The notes beneath the pieces were generated by a model, which was not told the DNA's origin, searched no databases, and saw nothing but the letters and a program-made list of their open reading frames with translations. Below, piece by piece: positions 24,489 through 32,869 of a stretch of DNA of 44,159 nt. Both the position numbers and the translations under genes were made by a program. The stretch is from Ruminococcaceae bacterium UBA7067 (GTDB lineage Bacteria; Bacillota; Clostridia; Oscillospirales; Acutalibacteraceae), in the NCBI GenBank assembly GCA_002493755.1, contig DKZT01000043.1, positions 1 through 44,159 of the forward strand, in the 5' to 3' direction. The stretch's first letter is position 1. Every line of letters starts with the position of its first letter.

Positions 24489-25475
24489 TTACATTATTCT
24501 TACAATAAAGTTAAACGCCATATAACATACCATAACAGCGACAGCCGCAACAGTGTTCACGCCGCCTGCGCTGCCCAGGGCGTCCTTGAGGTTTGACGGC
24601 TTGCTGTCCTTTGTTTTCTTGATTTTCTTGACTGTATGGTTAAAATATATTCTATTGCCCGTCAGACCGCATATAAACATAGTTACGAACATAACAATAT
24701 TTGCGATACAGGGCAGAAGAAACTTAATAAGCTCTGTTGTTTCGAGATTGTTAAGAGCGTAGTTGACAATCTGAACAGAGCCGGCAGCGGCGCCGAGCGT
24801 TTGCTGGATTTCGCTGAAGGTTCTGATAAAATCATTTATGAAAAACGCTTCAGTCACAAAGCAGCCTGCGATAATAAGCAGGACAATACTGCCTGCGAGA
24901 TAAAGCTTGCGGTATAAAAACCACGCGCCTGAAAACAGAGCAGAGGAAAGGTTGAAACGGCTCCTGCCAAAGCGTTTAATGTTTTTAAACACGGGAATAT
25001 AGTAAAACGCGTTGTTTTTTACATAGCTTTCACAGTCGCTTGCCGTAACATCGGGCGCAAATTCCTCGTCCATTGATATGCCGTAGCTTGAGTAAACGGC
25101 AGACGGGTCAAAGCCGCCGAAGCCGAACGGAACTCCCTGAGGATTTGCACCGTTGCCGAACGGCTGATTACTGCGCGCGCCCTGCCCCTTAGAAGCATCA
25201 TTAGAAGCGTCATTGCCGAGCGGATGAGAACACTCAGAGCAGAACATAGCGTCCTTCGGGTTTTTCGCACCGCACGAAGGGCAGATTGACTGCTCCTCGT
25301 CCTCCGCCTTATTCCAGGCAAAATCCGCGCCGTGTTTTTCGGCGTTTGCGCATTTCCCAAGGCGTTCATAACAAACTCTGTGCTGCGGAGTGCCGCATTC
25401 GGGACAAACAACGATGTCGTCGTTATCGTCAAACGGAACGCCGCAGACCGGGCATCTTTTATCTTTATACTCCAA
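24489..25475 (-). CDS. Prokaryotic RING-finger/zinc-ribbon membrane protein
   Basis: A 328-residue protein. Residues 5-48 carry a RING-like cysteine/histidine cluster: C8, C11, C24, C27, H32, C35 and C42, with H48 as a possible eighth ligand, in CPVCG-N12-CPECGTPQHRVC order. This resembles the prokaryotic RING family 1. A second zinc ribbon follows (C65, C68, C79, C82). A Gly/Asn/Pro-rich linker (85-125) leads to a basic region and four hydrophobic segments in 175-325. The zinc modules would face the cytoplasm. Start is TTG with AGGGAG nine bases upstream. It precedes galU. Function is unknown; protein-protein contact is more likely than ubiquitin transfer. Confidence 0.82.
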   Translation of the reverse strand: MEYKDKRCPVCGVPFDDNDDIVVCPECGTPQHRVCYERLGKCANAEKHGADFAWNKAEDEEQSICPSCGAKNPKDAMFCSECSHPLGNDASNDASKGQGARSNQPFGNGANPQGVPFGFGGFDPSAVYSSYGISMDEEFAPDVTASDCESYVKNNAFYYIPVFKNIKRFGRSRFNLSSALFSGAWFLYRKLYLAGSIVLLIIAGCFVTEAFFINDFIRTFSEIQQTLGAAAGSVQIVNYALNNLETTELIKFLLPCIANIVMFVTMFICGLTGNRIYFNHTVKKIKKTKDSKPSNLKDALGSAGGVNTVAAVAVMVCYMAFNFIVRIM

Positions 25476-25499
25476 AAATCCAAGCTCCCTTCGGGTGAT

Positions 25500-25542
25500 T
25501 GCCGACTATAAATCGCTTTATCAAAGCTTTACGCAGTCGGCA
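25500..25542 (-). promoter_or_regulatory. Hairpin in the leader of the RING-protein gene
   Basis: On the minus strand TGCCGACT and AGTCGGCA pair perfectly (8 bp); inside, TAAA/TTTA and GCTTT-GAT-AAAGC also pair, giving a stacked hairpin 25 bases before the TTG start. It lies between the promoter and the ribosome binding site. It has no U-tract, so it is more likely a leader structure than a terminator. It matches no riboswitch I know. Confidence 0.45.
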
Positions 25543-25581
25543 TTTTCTCAAAAATATATAATAATCACATTTTATTCTTAT

Positions 25582-25610
25582 ATTATAACAAACTTCGACC
25601 GGATTATCAA
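25582..25610 (-). promoter_or_regulatory. Promoter of the RING-galU transcript
   Basis: On the minus strand TTGATA (25610-25605), 17 bases, TATAAT (25587-25582). It is divergent from the DUF951 promoter 47 bases away. Confidence 0.85.
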
Positions 25611-25656
25611 TTCTTTTTCAAAAAATAATATTTATCAATTTTGTGCGCCGCAAAAG

Positions 25657-25685
25657 TTGTAAAACAGTCGGGAAAATGCTATAAT
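25657..25685 (+). promoter_or_regulatory. Promoter of DUF951-prfA
   Basis: TTGTAA (25657-25662), 17 bases, TATAAT (25680-25685), about 30 bases before the GTG start. Confidence 0.88.
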
Positions 25686-25723
25686 CAAATACAAACAGTA
25701 ATTCTGCAACAGGAGGGAAAGCA

Positions 25724-25933
25724 GTGGATATTAAGGTAGGCGATGTTCTGCAAATGAAAAAGCCGCATCCGTGCGATTGCAATATGTTTAATGTGCTGCG
25801 CGTCGGAATGGACTTTCGGCTTGAATGTCAGAAATGCGGGCATAAGATAATGATTCCCCGTGCAAAAGCAGAAAAGAATATAAAAAAGGTTATCAGAAAC
25901 GAGTCAAATGAAAATTCGTCAAAGGTGGAATAA
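25724..25933 (+). CDS. DUF951-family small protein
   Basis: A 69-residue protein with the family pattern IKVGDVLQMKKPHPCDCNMFNVLRVGMDFRLECQKCGHKIMIPRAK. The Cys in PHPC, the following CD-C and the CxxC in CQKCGH could form a metal site. The function is unknown, but the gene is very common in Firmicutes and often sits near ribosome-related genes. Start is GTG behind AGGAGGG. It ends two bases before prfA and shares its promoter. Confidence 0.92.
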   Translation: MDIKVGDVLQMKKPHPCDCNMFNVLRVGMDFRLECQKCGHKIMIPRAKAEKNIKKVIRNESNENSSKVE

Positions 25934-25935
25934 CA

Positions 25936-27009
25936 TTGTTTAATCGGCTTGAAATATTTGAAAAAAGATATAACGAGCTTAACACAAGGCTTTATGACCC
26001 TGCGGTTGCCGCTAATTCCGATGAATACAGCAAGGTGATGCGTGAGCTTAAGGAGCTTGAGCCTGTTGCGCTGAAATATGGCGAATACAAGGCGGCGCTG
26101 AAAAGCGAGGAGGAGGCTCTTGCCATACTTAACGAGGGCGGAATAGAGCCTGAGCTTAAGGAGCTTGCAGGAATTGAGCTTTCGGAGGCTCAGGAGGAAA
26201 AAGCAAGGCTTTCAGAGGAGCTTAAGCTTTTGCTTCTGCCGAAAGACCCTAACGACGGCAGAAACGTTATCGTTGAGATAAGAGGCGGAGCAGGCGGCGA
26301 GGAGGCTGCGCTTTTCTGTGGCGTTCTGTATAGAATGTACTCAATGTACGCAGAGAAAAAGGGCTTTAAAACAGAGCTTTTAAACGCTAATGAAACGGAG
26401 CTGGGCGGCTTCAAGGAAATAAGCTTTATGGTCAACGGCTCGGGCGCATACTCACGGCTGAAGTTTGAAAGCGGAGTTCACCGTGTTCAGCGTGTGCCTG
26501 AAACCGAGTCGCAGGGCAGAATCCACACCTCGACTGTTACGGTAGCCGTACTGCCTGAGGCTGAGGATGTTGAAATTGAAATAAATCCTGCCGATTTGCA
26601 GATAGACACCTTCCGAAGCAGCGGCGCAGGCGGCCAGCATATTAATAAAACGGAATCGGCAATAAGAATAACCCATCTGCCGACGGGCGTTGTTGTAGAG
26701 TGTCAGGATGAAAGAAGCCAGTATAAGAATAAGGATAAGGCGATGAAGGTGCTGAAATCCCGTCTTTTACAGGCTAAACAGCAGCAGCAGCACGAAGAGG
26801 TGGCTCAGGAAAGGAAGAATCAGGTCGGCACAGGGGACAGGAGCGAAAGAATAAGAACATACAACTATCCGCAGGGAAGAGTTACCGACCACAGAATCGG
26901 GCTTACGCTTTATAAAATAGACGATATATTAAACGGAAACCTCGACGATGTCATCGACCCTCTTATTGCCGCGGCGCGTGCGGAACAATTAAAAGAAGAA
27001 AATAACTAA
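25936..27009 (+). CDS. prfA: Peptide chain release factor 1
   Basis: A 357-residue release factor that reads UAA and UAG and frees the finished peptide. The GGQ catalytic motif is in SSGAGGQHINKTESAIRI (about 228-245). The codon-recognition tripeptide region reads RVPETESQGRIHTST, so it is P-E-T where many bacteria have P-A-T, a conservative variant. Length is normal. The start is TTG with AAAGGTGG upstream. The 85-base AT-rich gap to the next gene contains nothing recognised. Confidence 0.97.
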   Translation: MFNRLEIFEKRYNELNTRLYDPAVAANSDEYSKVMRELKELEPVALKYGEYKAALKSEEEALAILNEGGIEPELKELAGIELSEAQEEKARLSEELKLLLLPKDPNDGRNVIVEIRGGAGGEEAALFCGVLYRMYSMYAEKKGFKTELLNANETELGGFKEISFMVNGSGAYSRLKFESGVHRVQRVPETESQGRIHTSTVTVAVLPEAEDVEIEINPADLQIDTFRSSGAGGQHINKTESAIRITHLPTGVVVECQDERSQYKNKDKAMKVLKSRLLQAKQQQQHEEVAQERKNQVGTGDRSERIRTYNYPQGRVTDHRIGLTLYKIDDILNGNLDDVIDPLIAAARAEQLKEENN

Positions 27010-27094
27010 AAGAAGAAAATTAAGAATAACTTAATATATTGTTTAATATTTCTTGATTAAATAGGATTTATTAAATCTGAAAGAAAGTAATAAT

Positions 27095-28108
27095 ATGGAA
27101 ACAAAAATCTTAACACAGGAAAGCGTTGCAGACGCGGCAAGAATAATAAAAAACGGCGGTCTTGTTGTAATGCCTACCGAAACCGTCTACGGCTTGGGTG
27201 CGGACGCTTTTAACAAACAGGCGGTTGCAAATATTTTTAGGGCAAAGGGCAGACCGATGGACAATCCGCTGATTGTGCATATCGGAGCTATTCAGGACTT
27301 GAAAAAAGTAGCCGCAGAAATTCCCGAAAAGGCAATAAAGCTTGCAAAAGCGTTCTGGCCCGGACCGCTCACAATGGTACTGCCGAAGGCTGAGTGTGTT
27401 CCCGATGAGGTGAGCGCAGGACTTGACACCGTTGCAGTGCGCTATCCGTCGCATCCGCTTGCCGAAACGCTTATTCTCTTAAGCGATACGCTTATCGCCG
27501 CTCCGTCTGCAAACCTGTCGGGCAGTCCCAGTCCGACAGAGCTTAAACACGTTATTGACGATATGAACGGCAGAGTTGACGCTATTTTAGACGGCGGAAG
27601 CTGTGAGGTAGGACTTGAGTCAACGGTTATATCGCTTGTCGGCGATGTTCCGAGGCTTTTAAGACCGGGCGGAGTAACGGTTGACGAAATAGAGAGCGTT
27701 ATCGGCGAGATTGAGATTGACCCTGCCGTGACCGATAAGCTAAAAGAGGGGCAAAGGGCGGAAAGCCCCGGAATGAAATATAAGCACTATGCTCCGCAGG
27801 CGAGAATTATTATCGTCAAGGGCAGTGACGAGCAGTATATCCGCTATGTCAATTCAAGGGAACAAAAGGGAGTAGGCGCAATATGCTTTGACGAGGACGC
27901 CGAAAAGCTTAGTGTGCCGTTCTTTTCGCTCGGCGCAAAGGACGACTGTCAATCACAGGCGAAAAATCTTTTCTCTGTGCTGAGAAGCGTTGACGAGGCA
28001 GGAATAGAGCTTGCCTATGCCCGCTGTCCGAAGCTTGACGGAGTTGGTCTTGCCGTTTATAACCGCCTTATCAGGGCGGCTGGCTTTGAGGTGATACGAC
28101 TTGCGTGA
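27095..28108 (+). CDS. ywlC: Threonylcarbamoyl-AMP synthase (Sua5/YwlC type)
   Basis: A 337-residue enzyme that makes threonylcarbamoyl-adenylate from Thr, bicarbonate and ATP for the t6A37 modification of ANN-decoding tRNAs. The N-terminal YrdC domain (about 1-200) has GGLVVMPTETVYGLGADA, KGRPMDNPLIVHI, RYPSHP and APSANLSGSPSPT. A linker with SPGMKYKHYAPQA leads to the C-terminal Sua5 domain (about 235-337), so it is the two-domain form. The stop overlaps the coaE start by eight bases. Confidence 0.95.
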   Translation: METKILTQESVADAARIIKNGGLVVMPTETVYGLGADAFNKQAVANIFRAKGRPMDNPLIVHIGAIQDLKKVAAEIPEKAIKLAKAFWPGPLTMVLPKAECVPDEVSAGLDTVAVRYPSHPLAETLILLSDTLIAAPSANLSGSPSPTELKHVIDDMNGRVDAILDGGSCEVGLESTVISLVGDVPRLLRPGGVTVDEIESVIGEIEIDPAVTDKLKEGQRAESPGMKYKHYAPQARIIIVKGSDEQYIRYVNSREQKGVGAICFDEDAEKLSVPFFSLGAKDDCQSQAKNLFSVLRSVDEAGIELAYARCPKLDGVGLAVYNRLIRAAGFEVIRLA

Positions 28109-28718
28109 TTTTGTTATTCTGGGTCTTACCGGACCGTCAGGCTCGGGTAAAAGCACCTTTTGCAGATATCTTACCGATACAGGCTTTGCCTGCGTTGACG
28201 CAGACGCAATAGCAAAGCAGGCGCTGATGCCCGGTTCAAGCTGTGTGTTTCAGCTTAAGGCGGTGTTCGGTGATGATGTAGCCGATGAAAACGGCGCTGT
28301 AAACCGCACTCTTCTTGCCGCACGTGCTTTTTCGTCAAAGCAGAGTACGCAGGCGCTCAACGATATAACCCATCCCTGGGTGTTTTTGCGTTCGCTTAAG
28401 CTTATAAAGCAGCTTGCCGAGGAGGGGCGGCGGCTCATTGTTTTTGACGCTCCCGTGCTTTTTGAAAGCAACAGCGACGTTATGTGCGACCTTATCGCAA
28501 GCGTTATAACAGACAGGCAAACAAGGCTTGAGCGAATAATGAAAAGGGATAATATCACCACGGAGCTTGCAAACAAGCGCTTTGACGCACAGCAAAGCGA
28601 CAGCTTCTATACATCAAAAAGCGACTTTGTAATTGACGGCGCAGGAAATGAAGAGTACCTCAGAAATATTGCGCTCAAGATAAAAAATAAAGCGTTGGCA
28701 ATGAAGGGCGGCGGTTAA
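28101..28718 (+). CDS. coaE: Dephospho-CoA kinase
   Basis: A 205-residue P-loop kinase that performs the last step of coenzyme A synthesis. Walker A GPSGSGKSTF is at about 10-19, CVDADAIAKQ binds substrate, and LIVFDAPVLFES and the lid RLERIMKRDN follow. Length is normal. The start is TTG (28101) inside the end of ywlC, with GAGGTGAT upstream, implying coupling. The end GGCGGCGG before the stop may act as the ribosome binding site of the next gene. Confidence 0.95.
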   Translation: MRDFVILGLTGPSGSGKSTFCRYLTDTGFACVDADAIAKQALMPGSSCVFQLKAVFGDDVADENGAVNRTLLAARAFSSKQSTQALNDITHPWVFLRSLKLIKQLAEEGRRLIVFDAPVLFESNSDVMCDLIASVITDRQTRLERIMKRDNITTELANKRFDAQQSDSFYTSKSDFVIDGAGNEEYLRNIALKIKNKALAMKGGG

Positions 28719-28782
28719 TATAGCACAAACAAGAAGAACTAAACGACAAAGCCGTGTCGGTACGGCGGTTGTCGCAATCTCG

Positions 28783-29319
28783 TTGCTTATACTTTTTACG
28801 ATACTCGGAGTTATTCTTTACCTGAGCAGCTGCGGTATAGACAAAGCACATTATCAGCTTGAATATAAGGAGCTGGTAAACAAATATTCCGCCGAATACA
28901 ATGTAAGCGATGAGCTTATATATGCGGTAATCAAAACCGAGAGCAATTTTAATCCCAATGCCGAGTCGGCTGTGGGCGCAATCGGACTTATGCAGATTAT
29001 GCCGTACACTTTTGAGTGGCTGCAAACGTATTATGACGGCGAGGTCACACTGGATACCGACTGCCTTTACGACCCTGAAACAAGCATAAAATACGGTACA
29101 CGTTTTTTAGCCTTTCTGCTTGACAGATACCAAAGCTGTGAGGAAACTGCGGTTGCCGCATATAACGCAGGGTACGGTGCGGTTGACGAATGGCTGGCGG
29201 ACGAGAGCTGTTCAAGCGACGGAGTAACGCTTGATTATATTCCTTTTGACGAAACACGCTATTATGTTCAGAAGGTTGAAACCGCAAAAGAAAATTATAA
29301 GGACGTTTACAAGCTTTAA
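28783..29319 (+). CDS. Membrane-bound lytic transglycosylase (SLT domain)
   Basis: A peptidoglycan lytic transglycosylase of the Slt70/MltE-like group. The catalytic Glu is in YAVIKTESNFNPNAES, followed by AIGLMQIMPYTF and the late VAAYNAGYGAVDEW. A hydrophobic N-terminal segment ends in LSSC, a possible lipobox. The given start is TTG at 28783, which has no ribosome binding site and no basic N-terminal residues. The open frame extends upstream to 28705 and adds AQTRRTKRQSR plus more hydrophobic residues, an ideal membrane-anchor start, but no ATG, GTG or TTG lies there. An ATA at 28720, five bases past GGCGGCGG, is a possible non-standard start. Confidence 0.85.
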   Translation: MLILFTILGVILYLSSCGIDKAHYQLEYKELVNKYSAEYNVSDELIYAVIKTESNFNPNAESAVGAIGLMQIMPYTFEWLQTYYDGEVTLDTDCLYDPETSIKYGTRFLAFLLDRYQSCEETAVAAYNAGYGAVDEWLADESCSSDGVTLDYIPFDETRYYVQKVETAKENYKDVYKL

Positions 29320-29356
29320 TATGTGATAAAATAATATAAGTGAAAGGATGATATAT

Positions 29357-30766
29357 ATGGCAAAAGCAAATGAAAAATCGGAGGCAGCACTGCTCAAGGA
29401 AAAGCTCTTCCGTGACGCAAAAAAAGGAGTTGGCACACTCAGCGAAAAGGAAATTGCAGCAGCGGATAAATTCTGCAAAAAGTATATGAAGTTTCTTGAT
29501 AACGCCAAAATTGAGCGTGAAGCGGTAGCAACGGCAAGGGAGCTTGCCGAAAAGGCAGGCTTTAAGGAGTACATCAGCGGCAGCAGATATAATCCCGGCG
29601 ACAGGGTTTATCTTACCAACAGAGGAAAAAACATTATCCTAGCCGTAATCGGCAAAAAGGGCTGCAGCGAGGGTGTGCGCCTTTCAATAGCGCATATTGA
29701 CTCGCCTCGTCTTGATTTAAAGCCGAATCCGATTTATGAGGCAAATGACCTTGCGCTCTTTAAAACGCATTATTACGGCGGAATAAAGAAGTATCAGTGG
29801 ACGGCAATTCCGCTTGCTCTTCACGGTGTAATCGTGCTTAAGGGCGGCAAAAAAGTTACGGTTAAGGTCGGCGAAAAGGACGATGACCCGTGCTTCTGCG
29901 TTACCGATTTGCTTCCGCACCTTGCAAAGGAGCAGATGAAAAAGCCGGGAGCGGAGCTGTTCACGGGCGAGGATCTGAATGTGCTTATCGGCAGCCGTCC
30001 GTTCAGGGACGACAGTGAATCCGAGCTTGTCAAGCTGAATATTCTTAATCTGCTGTTTGAGGAATACGGCATAACCGAGGACGATTTCCTTTCGGCTGAT
30101 TTAGAGCTTGTACCTGCGCAGAAGGCGCGTGAGATCGGCTTTGACAGAAGTATGATAGGCGCTTACGGCCACGATGACAGGGTGTGCGCTTATCCTGCAT
30201 TAATGGCGGCTCTCGACTGCGAACAGCCTGAGAAAACAGCCGTAACTCTGCTTGTTGACAAGGAGGAGATAGGCAGTGACGGCAACACGGGTATGCAAAG
30301 CGACTTTATGAAATACTTTATCTTCGATATGGCAAAAAGCGAGGGTCTTGACGAATACAAGGTTATTTCACAGAGCACCTGTCTTTCAGCTGATGTAAAC
30401 GCCGCCTTTGACCCGAATTATCCGAGCGTTTTTGAACAGAACAATTCAAGCTACATCAACAAGGGCGTTGTAATTACAAAATATACAGGTCACGGCGGCA
30501 AGTACGATACTTCTGACGCAACGGCTGAATTTATGGCTGAGATAAGACAGCTGCTTGACAGTGAAAAGGTGCTGTGGCAGACAGGCGAATTGGGCAAGGT
30601 TGACGCAGGCGGCGGCGGAACGATAGCAAAGTTTGTCGCAAATCTGAATGTTGATGTTGTCGATCTGGGCGTTCCCGTTCTTTCAATGCACGCACCATTT
30701 GAGGTTGTTTCAAAGATAGACGTTTATATGGCTTACCGTGCATTCCTTTCATTCTTTAATAAGTAA
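29357..30766 (+). CDS. M18-family aminopeptidase
   Basis: A 469-residue di-zinc aminopeptidase that removes acidic or neutral N-terminal residues in the cytoplasm. Zinc ligands sit in the family motifs: SIAHIDSPRLDLKPNP (His and Asp), GHDDRVCAYP, VDKEEIGSDGNTGMQS (Glu pair) and the late VLSMHAPFEVVSK (His). An upstream ATG at 29348 is in frame, but AAAGG at 29343 suits ATG 29357. Gene spacing of 37 bases suggests co-transcription with the transglycosylase. A strong terminator follows. Confidence 0.94.
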   Translation: MAKANEKSEAALLKEKLFRDAKKGVGTLSEKEIAAADKFCKKYMKFLDNAKIEREAVATARELAEKAGFKEYISGSRYNPGDRVYLTNRGKNIILAVIGKKGCSEGVRLSIAHIDSPRLDLKPNPIYEANDLALFKTHYYGGIKKYQWTAIPLALHGVIVLKGGKKVTVKVGEKDDDPCFCVTDLLPHLAKEQMKKPGAELFTGEDLNVLIGSRPFRDDSESELVKLNILNLLFEEYGITEDDFLSADLELVPAQKAREIGFDRSMIGAYGHDDRVCAYPALMAALDCEQPEKTAVTLLVDKEEIGSDGNTGMQSDFMKYFIFDMAKSEGLDEYKVISQSTCLSADVNAAFDPNYPSVFEQNNSSYINKGVVITKYTGHGGKYDTSDATAEFMAEIRQLLDSEKVLWQTGELGKVDAGGGGTIAKFVANLNVDVVDLGVPVLSMHAPFEVVSKIDVYMAYRAFLSFFNK

Positions 30767-30794
30767 GTGATATACAGTTTTATCCTTACTCCGT

Positions 30795-30835
30795 AAGCAA
30801 GGCAGACTGAAAAACAGCTTCAGTCTGCCTTGCTT
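30795..30835 (+). terminator. Terminator after the aminopeptidase
   Basis: A perfect 17-bp stem (AAGCAAGGCAGACTGAA with its complement) around a 7-base loop. The T-run is weak, but the stem is the longest in the window. Beyond it, 30836-30920 is AT-rich with no feature. Confidence 0.75.
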
Positions 30836-30920
30836 AATATGTGTTATGTGTTGAATTATCGTGAAAAATGATGTATATTTATATATATGGTTATCCTCTT
30901 TAGTAAGCTAAATGATAATT

Positions 30921-31126
30921 TAGTTTAGAGTTTAGAGTCGAGAGTTTTGAGTTGTTGGATTTAGGCTTTTTATTAATACCTCAATGCTCAAAGCTCTTCG
31001 CTGCGAAGCGTATACAACATTCGGCAGAGCGAGCCGGAACGGACAAGACCGTTCCCTACAACCTCGTTTCACATTCCTGTCCACTCAACTCTAAACTCAA
31101 AACTGAAAACTCAAAACTCAAAACTG
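30921..31126 (+). repeat. Dispersed modular repeat, copy 1
   Basis: A composite of three parts. The left end has repeated AGTTT-A/T-GAGTT units (30922-30955). The centre (about 31015-31085) has ACATTCGGC, then the stem GGAACGGACAAGACCGTTCC (31036-31055) and CCTAC-ACCTCGTT. The right end (31086-31126) has CAACTCTAAACTCAAAACTG-type units that are the reverse complement of the left units. Copy 2 at 37351-37447 shares the central part in the opposite orientation. It has no coding role and lies upstream of the modular envelope gene. Confidence 0.75.
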
Positions 31127-31185
31127 CTTATTTAAAGGGATAGCCAGATTTATATATTATAAATTAATTTACAGGAGTGAAGCCT

Positions 31186-32796
31186 ATGTTTTGTCCGAAT
31201 TGCGGAAAGAGCAATTTACAGCAGGCAAAATTCTGCAAATACTGCGGAGCAAGCCTGAGCTGTTATGATGAGCAAAATAATAAAGATAATACTGCGGATT
31301 TACCGCCGCAGCCCCGAATTTATCAGGACAATATCAACCTGCCGCCGCAGCATCGGCAGCCTGATAACCGTGCAGGCTTCGGCTATGACCATAATCCTCA
31401 CGACGGATACTATACGGATATTGTTACAGAAAAAAGCAAATCCTCAAATGCTGTAATAATTGTGTCAATCTCGCTTGCGGCTTTGGTATTGATTGTGTTT
31501 GCGGTTGTGGCTCTTGTTTATTTCAGCGGGAATAAAAACGGTAATTCTGCACCGCAAAATGATAGTGCCGCTGTTATAGCTCCCACTACGACAACGATGA
31601 ATCCCGTTGACGATGAAAAAACAGTTGAAGTGCCGAATGTAACAGGCTTTCCATACTACGATGCAGTGAAAAAACTGGGTGAAAGTAATCTGCAAACACG
31701 TGTATCAGCCGATTACAGCTCAACTGTGCCTGATAACTGCATAATAAGCCAGAGTCCGTCGCAGGGTACGCAGGCAAAGGAGGGCGATGTTGTTGCAGTT
31801 GTGATGTCAAAGGGTAAATATGCTTATCCGAATTACGATTATTTCGGAATACCGTCCAACGCAAGAAATGACAACAGCTATATTATTCCGCAAAGCTCAT
31901 CACGCTACCTCACAGCAGATGATACAAAAAGCCTTGGAGCGAAGGCGCTGGAGCTTGCGAGAAACGAAATTTACGCAAAGCACGGCAGACGCTTTGATTC
32001 AACTGAGCTTCAAAGCTTTTTCAACAGCAAATCGTGGTATATAGGAACAGTAGAGCCGAGCAGCTTTAACGAATCTGAGCTTAACGAATATGAAACCGCA
32101 AATGTAGATTTTCTGAATAAGCAGGAGCAGGAAAGAAAAAATAAAAGCAGCTCAAGCTCGTCAAAAACCTCAAGTGCAATATTGTACCGTGTTCGCAAGA
32201 GCTGGAATGATGAGGCGTCTCAAAAGGGAGCTTATTACAACTTGTCAAAGGCAAAGGAATGTGCTGACCTCAACAGCGGATATTCGGTTTTTGACGAAAA
32301 CGGCAGGGTTGTATATTCGCCCGAAAGTACAAGTAAAACCGAATCAGTCAAACCGATTTTCCACAGTATTACCTCATCGTCAAATCTTGTCAGCTCAAAT
32401 GGAACAGTATATTCTCCCGAAAATATCTGCTATGACGACACTAACTGCTGGGCAGAGGGTAAAAGCGACAGCGGTGAGGGAGAGTGGATAATGTTCAGCG
32501 ATGACAAGGAGCAAAGGGTGAGTGAAATCGGTATTGTAAACGGCTTTGCAAAATCAGCAAAGCTCTATAATGAGAACGGAAAAATCAAGCGTGTTCGTTT
32601 TGAATTTTCCGATGGTTCGTCCTATTCCGCTTATTTAACAGCAAGGTCAAACGCTACGGACAGCAACTATTATACGGTTGACACCGTCAGATTACCGCAT
32701 ACTGTAAGCACAAAATATGTAAAAATAATCATTGACGAAGCGCTGGAGGGTACAAAGTATAACGATACCTGTATAACGCTTGTAACATTCGGATAA
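31186..32796 (+). CDS. Modular zinc-ribbon/PASTA/YARHG/glycan-binding envelope protein
   Basis: A 536-residue protein with many modules. A cytoplasmic zinc ribbon (C3, C6, C17, C20) and a Pro/Gln-rich linker come first, then one transmembrane segment (about 87-112). Outside, a PASTA domain (EVPNVTGFPYYDAVKKLGESNLQ to VVMSKG, about 147-210), a YARHG domain (ARNEIYAKHGRRFDS, about 245-315), a Ser-rich linker, a short SPOR-like segment (YRVRKSWNDEASQKGAYYNLSKAKECA, about 330-378) and a C-terminal discoidin-like domain (about 390-536). PASTA, YARHG and SPOR-like parts point to peptidoglycan. An in-frame GTG (31177) overlaps the CAGGAG that serves ATG 31186. It is monocistronic. Confidence 0.85.
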   Translation: MFCPNCGKSNLQQAKFCKYCGASLSCYDEQNNKDNTADLPPQPRIYQDNINLPPQHRQPDNRAGFGYDHNPHDGYYTDIVTEKSKSSNAVIIVSISLAALVLIVFAVVALVYFSGNKNGNSAPQNDSAAVIAPTTTTMNPVDDEKTVEVPNVTGFPYYDAVKKLGESNLQTRVSADYSSTVPDNCIISQSPSQGTQAKEGDVVAVVMSKGKYAYPNYDYFGIPSNARNDNSYIIPQSSSRYLTADDTKSLGAKALELARNEIYAKHGRRFDSTELQSFFNSKSWYIGTVEPSSFNESELNEYETANVDFLNKQEQERKNKSSSSSSKTSSAILYRVRKSWNDEASQKGAYYNLSKAKECADLNSGYSVFDENGRVVYSPESTSKTESVKPIFHSITSSSNLVSSNGTVYSPENICYDDTNCWAEGKSDSGEGEWIMFSDDKEQRVSEIGIVNGFAKSAKLYNENGKIKRVRFEFSDGSSYSAYLTARSNATDSNYYTVDTVRLPHTVSTKYVKIIIDEALEGTKYNDTCITLVTFG

Positions 32797-32803
32797 TAAT
32801 ACT

Positions 32804-32850
32804 AATCCCCATACAACAGTCGCTTATCGGTTGTTGTATGGGGAATTTTT
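32804..32850. terminator. Terminator of the modular envelope gene
   Basis: AATCCCCATACAAC pairs with GTTGTATGGGGA-TT around a 15-base loop and ends in ATTTTT on the plus strand. It may also stop the WYL operon coming the other way. Confidence 0.85.
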
Positions 32851-32869
32851 GTTATAGTACTATCCTCCT

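Noticed and set aside
30921..31126. CRISPR-like array, because of the repeated AGTTTTGAG units
   Set aside because: The units are short, adjacent and without regular unique spacers, and they occur as inverted ends of a larger repeat. No cas gene is nearby.
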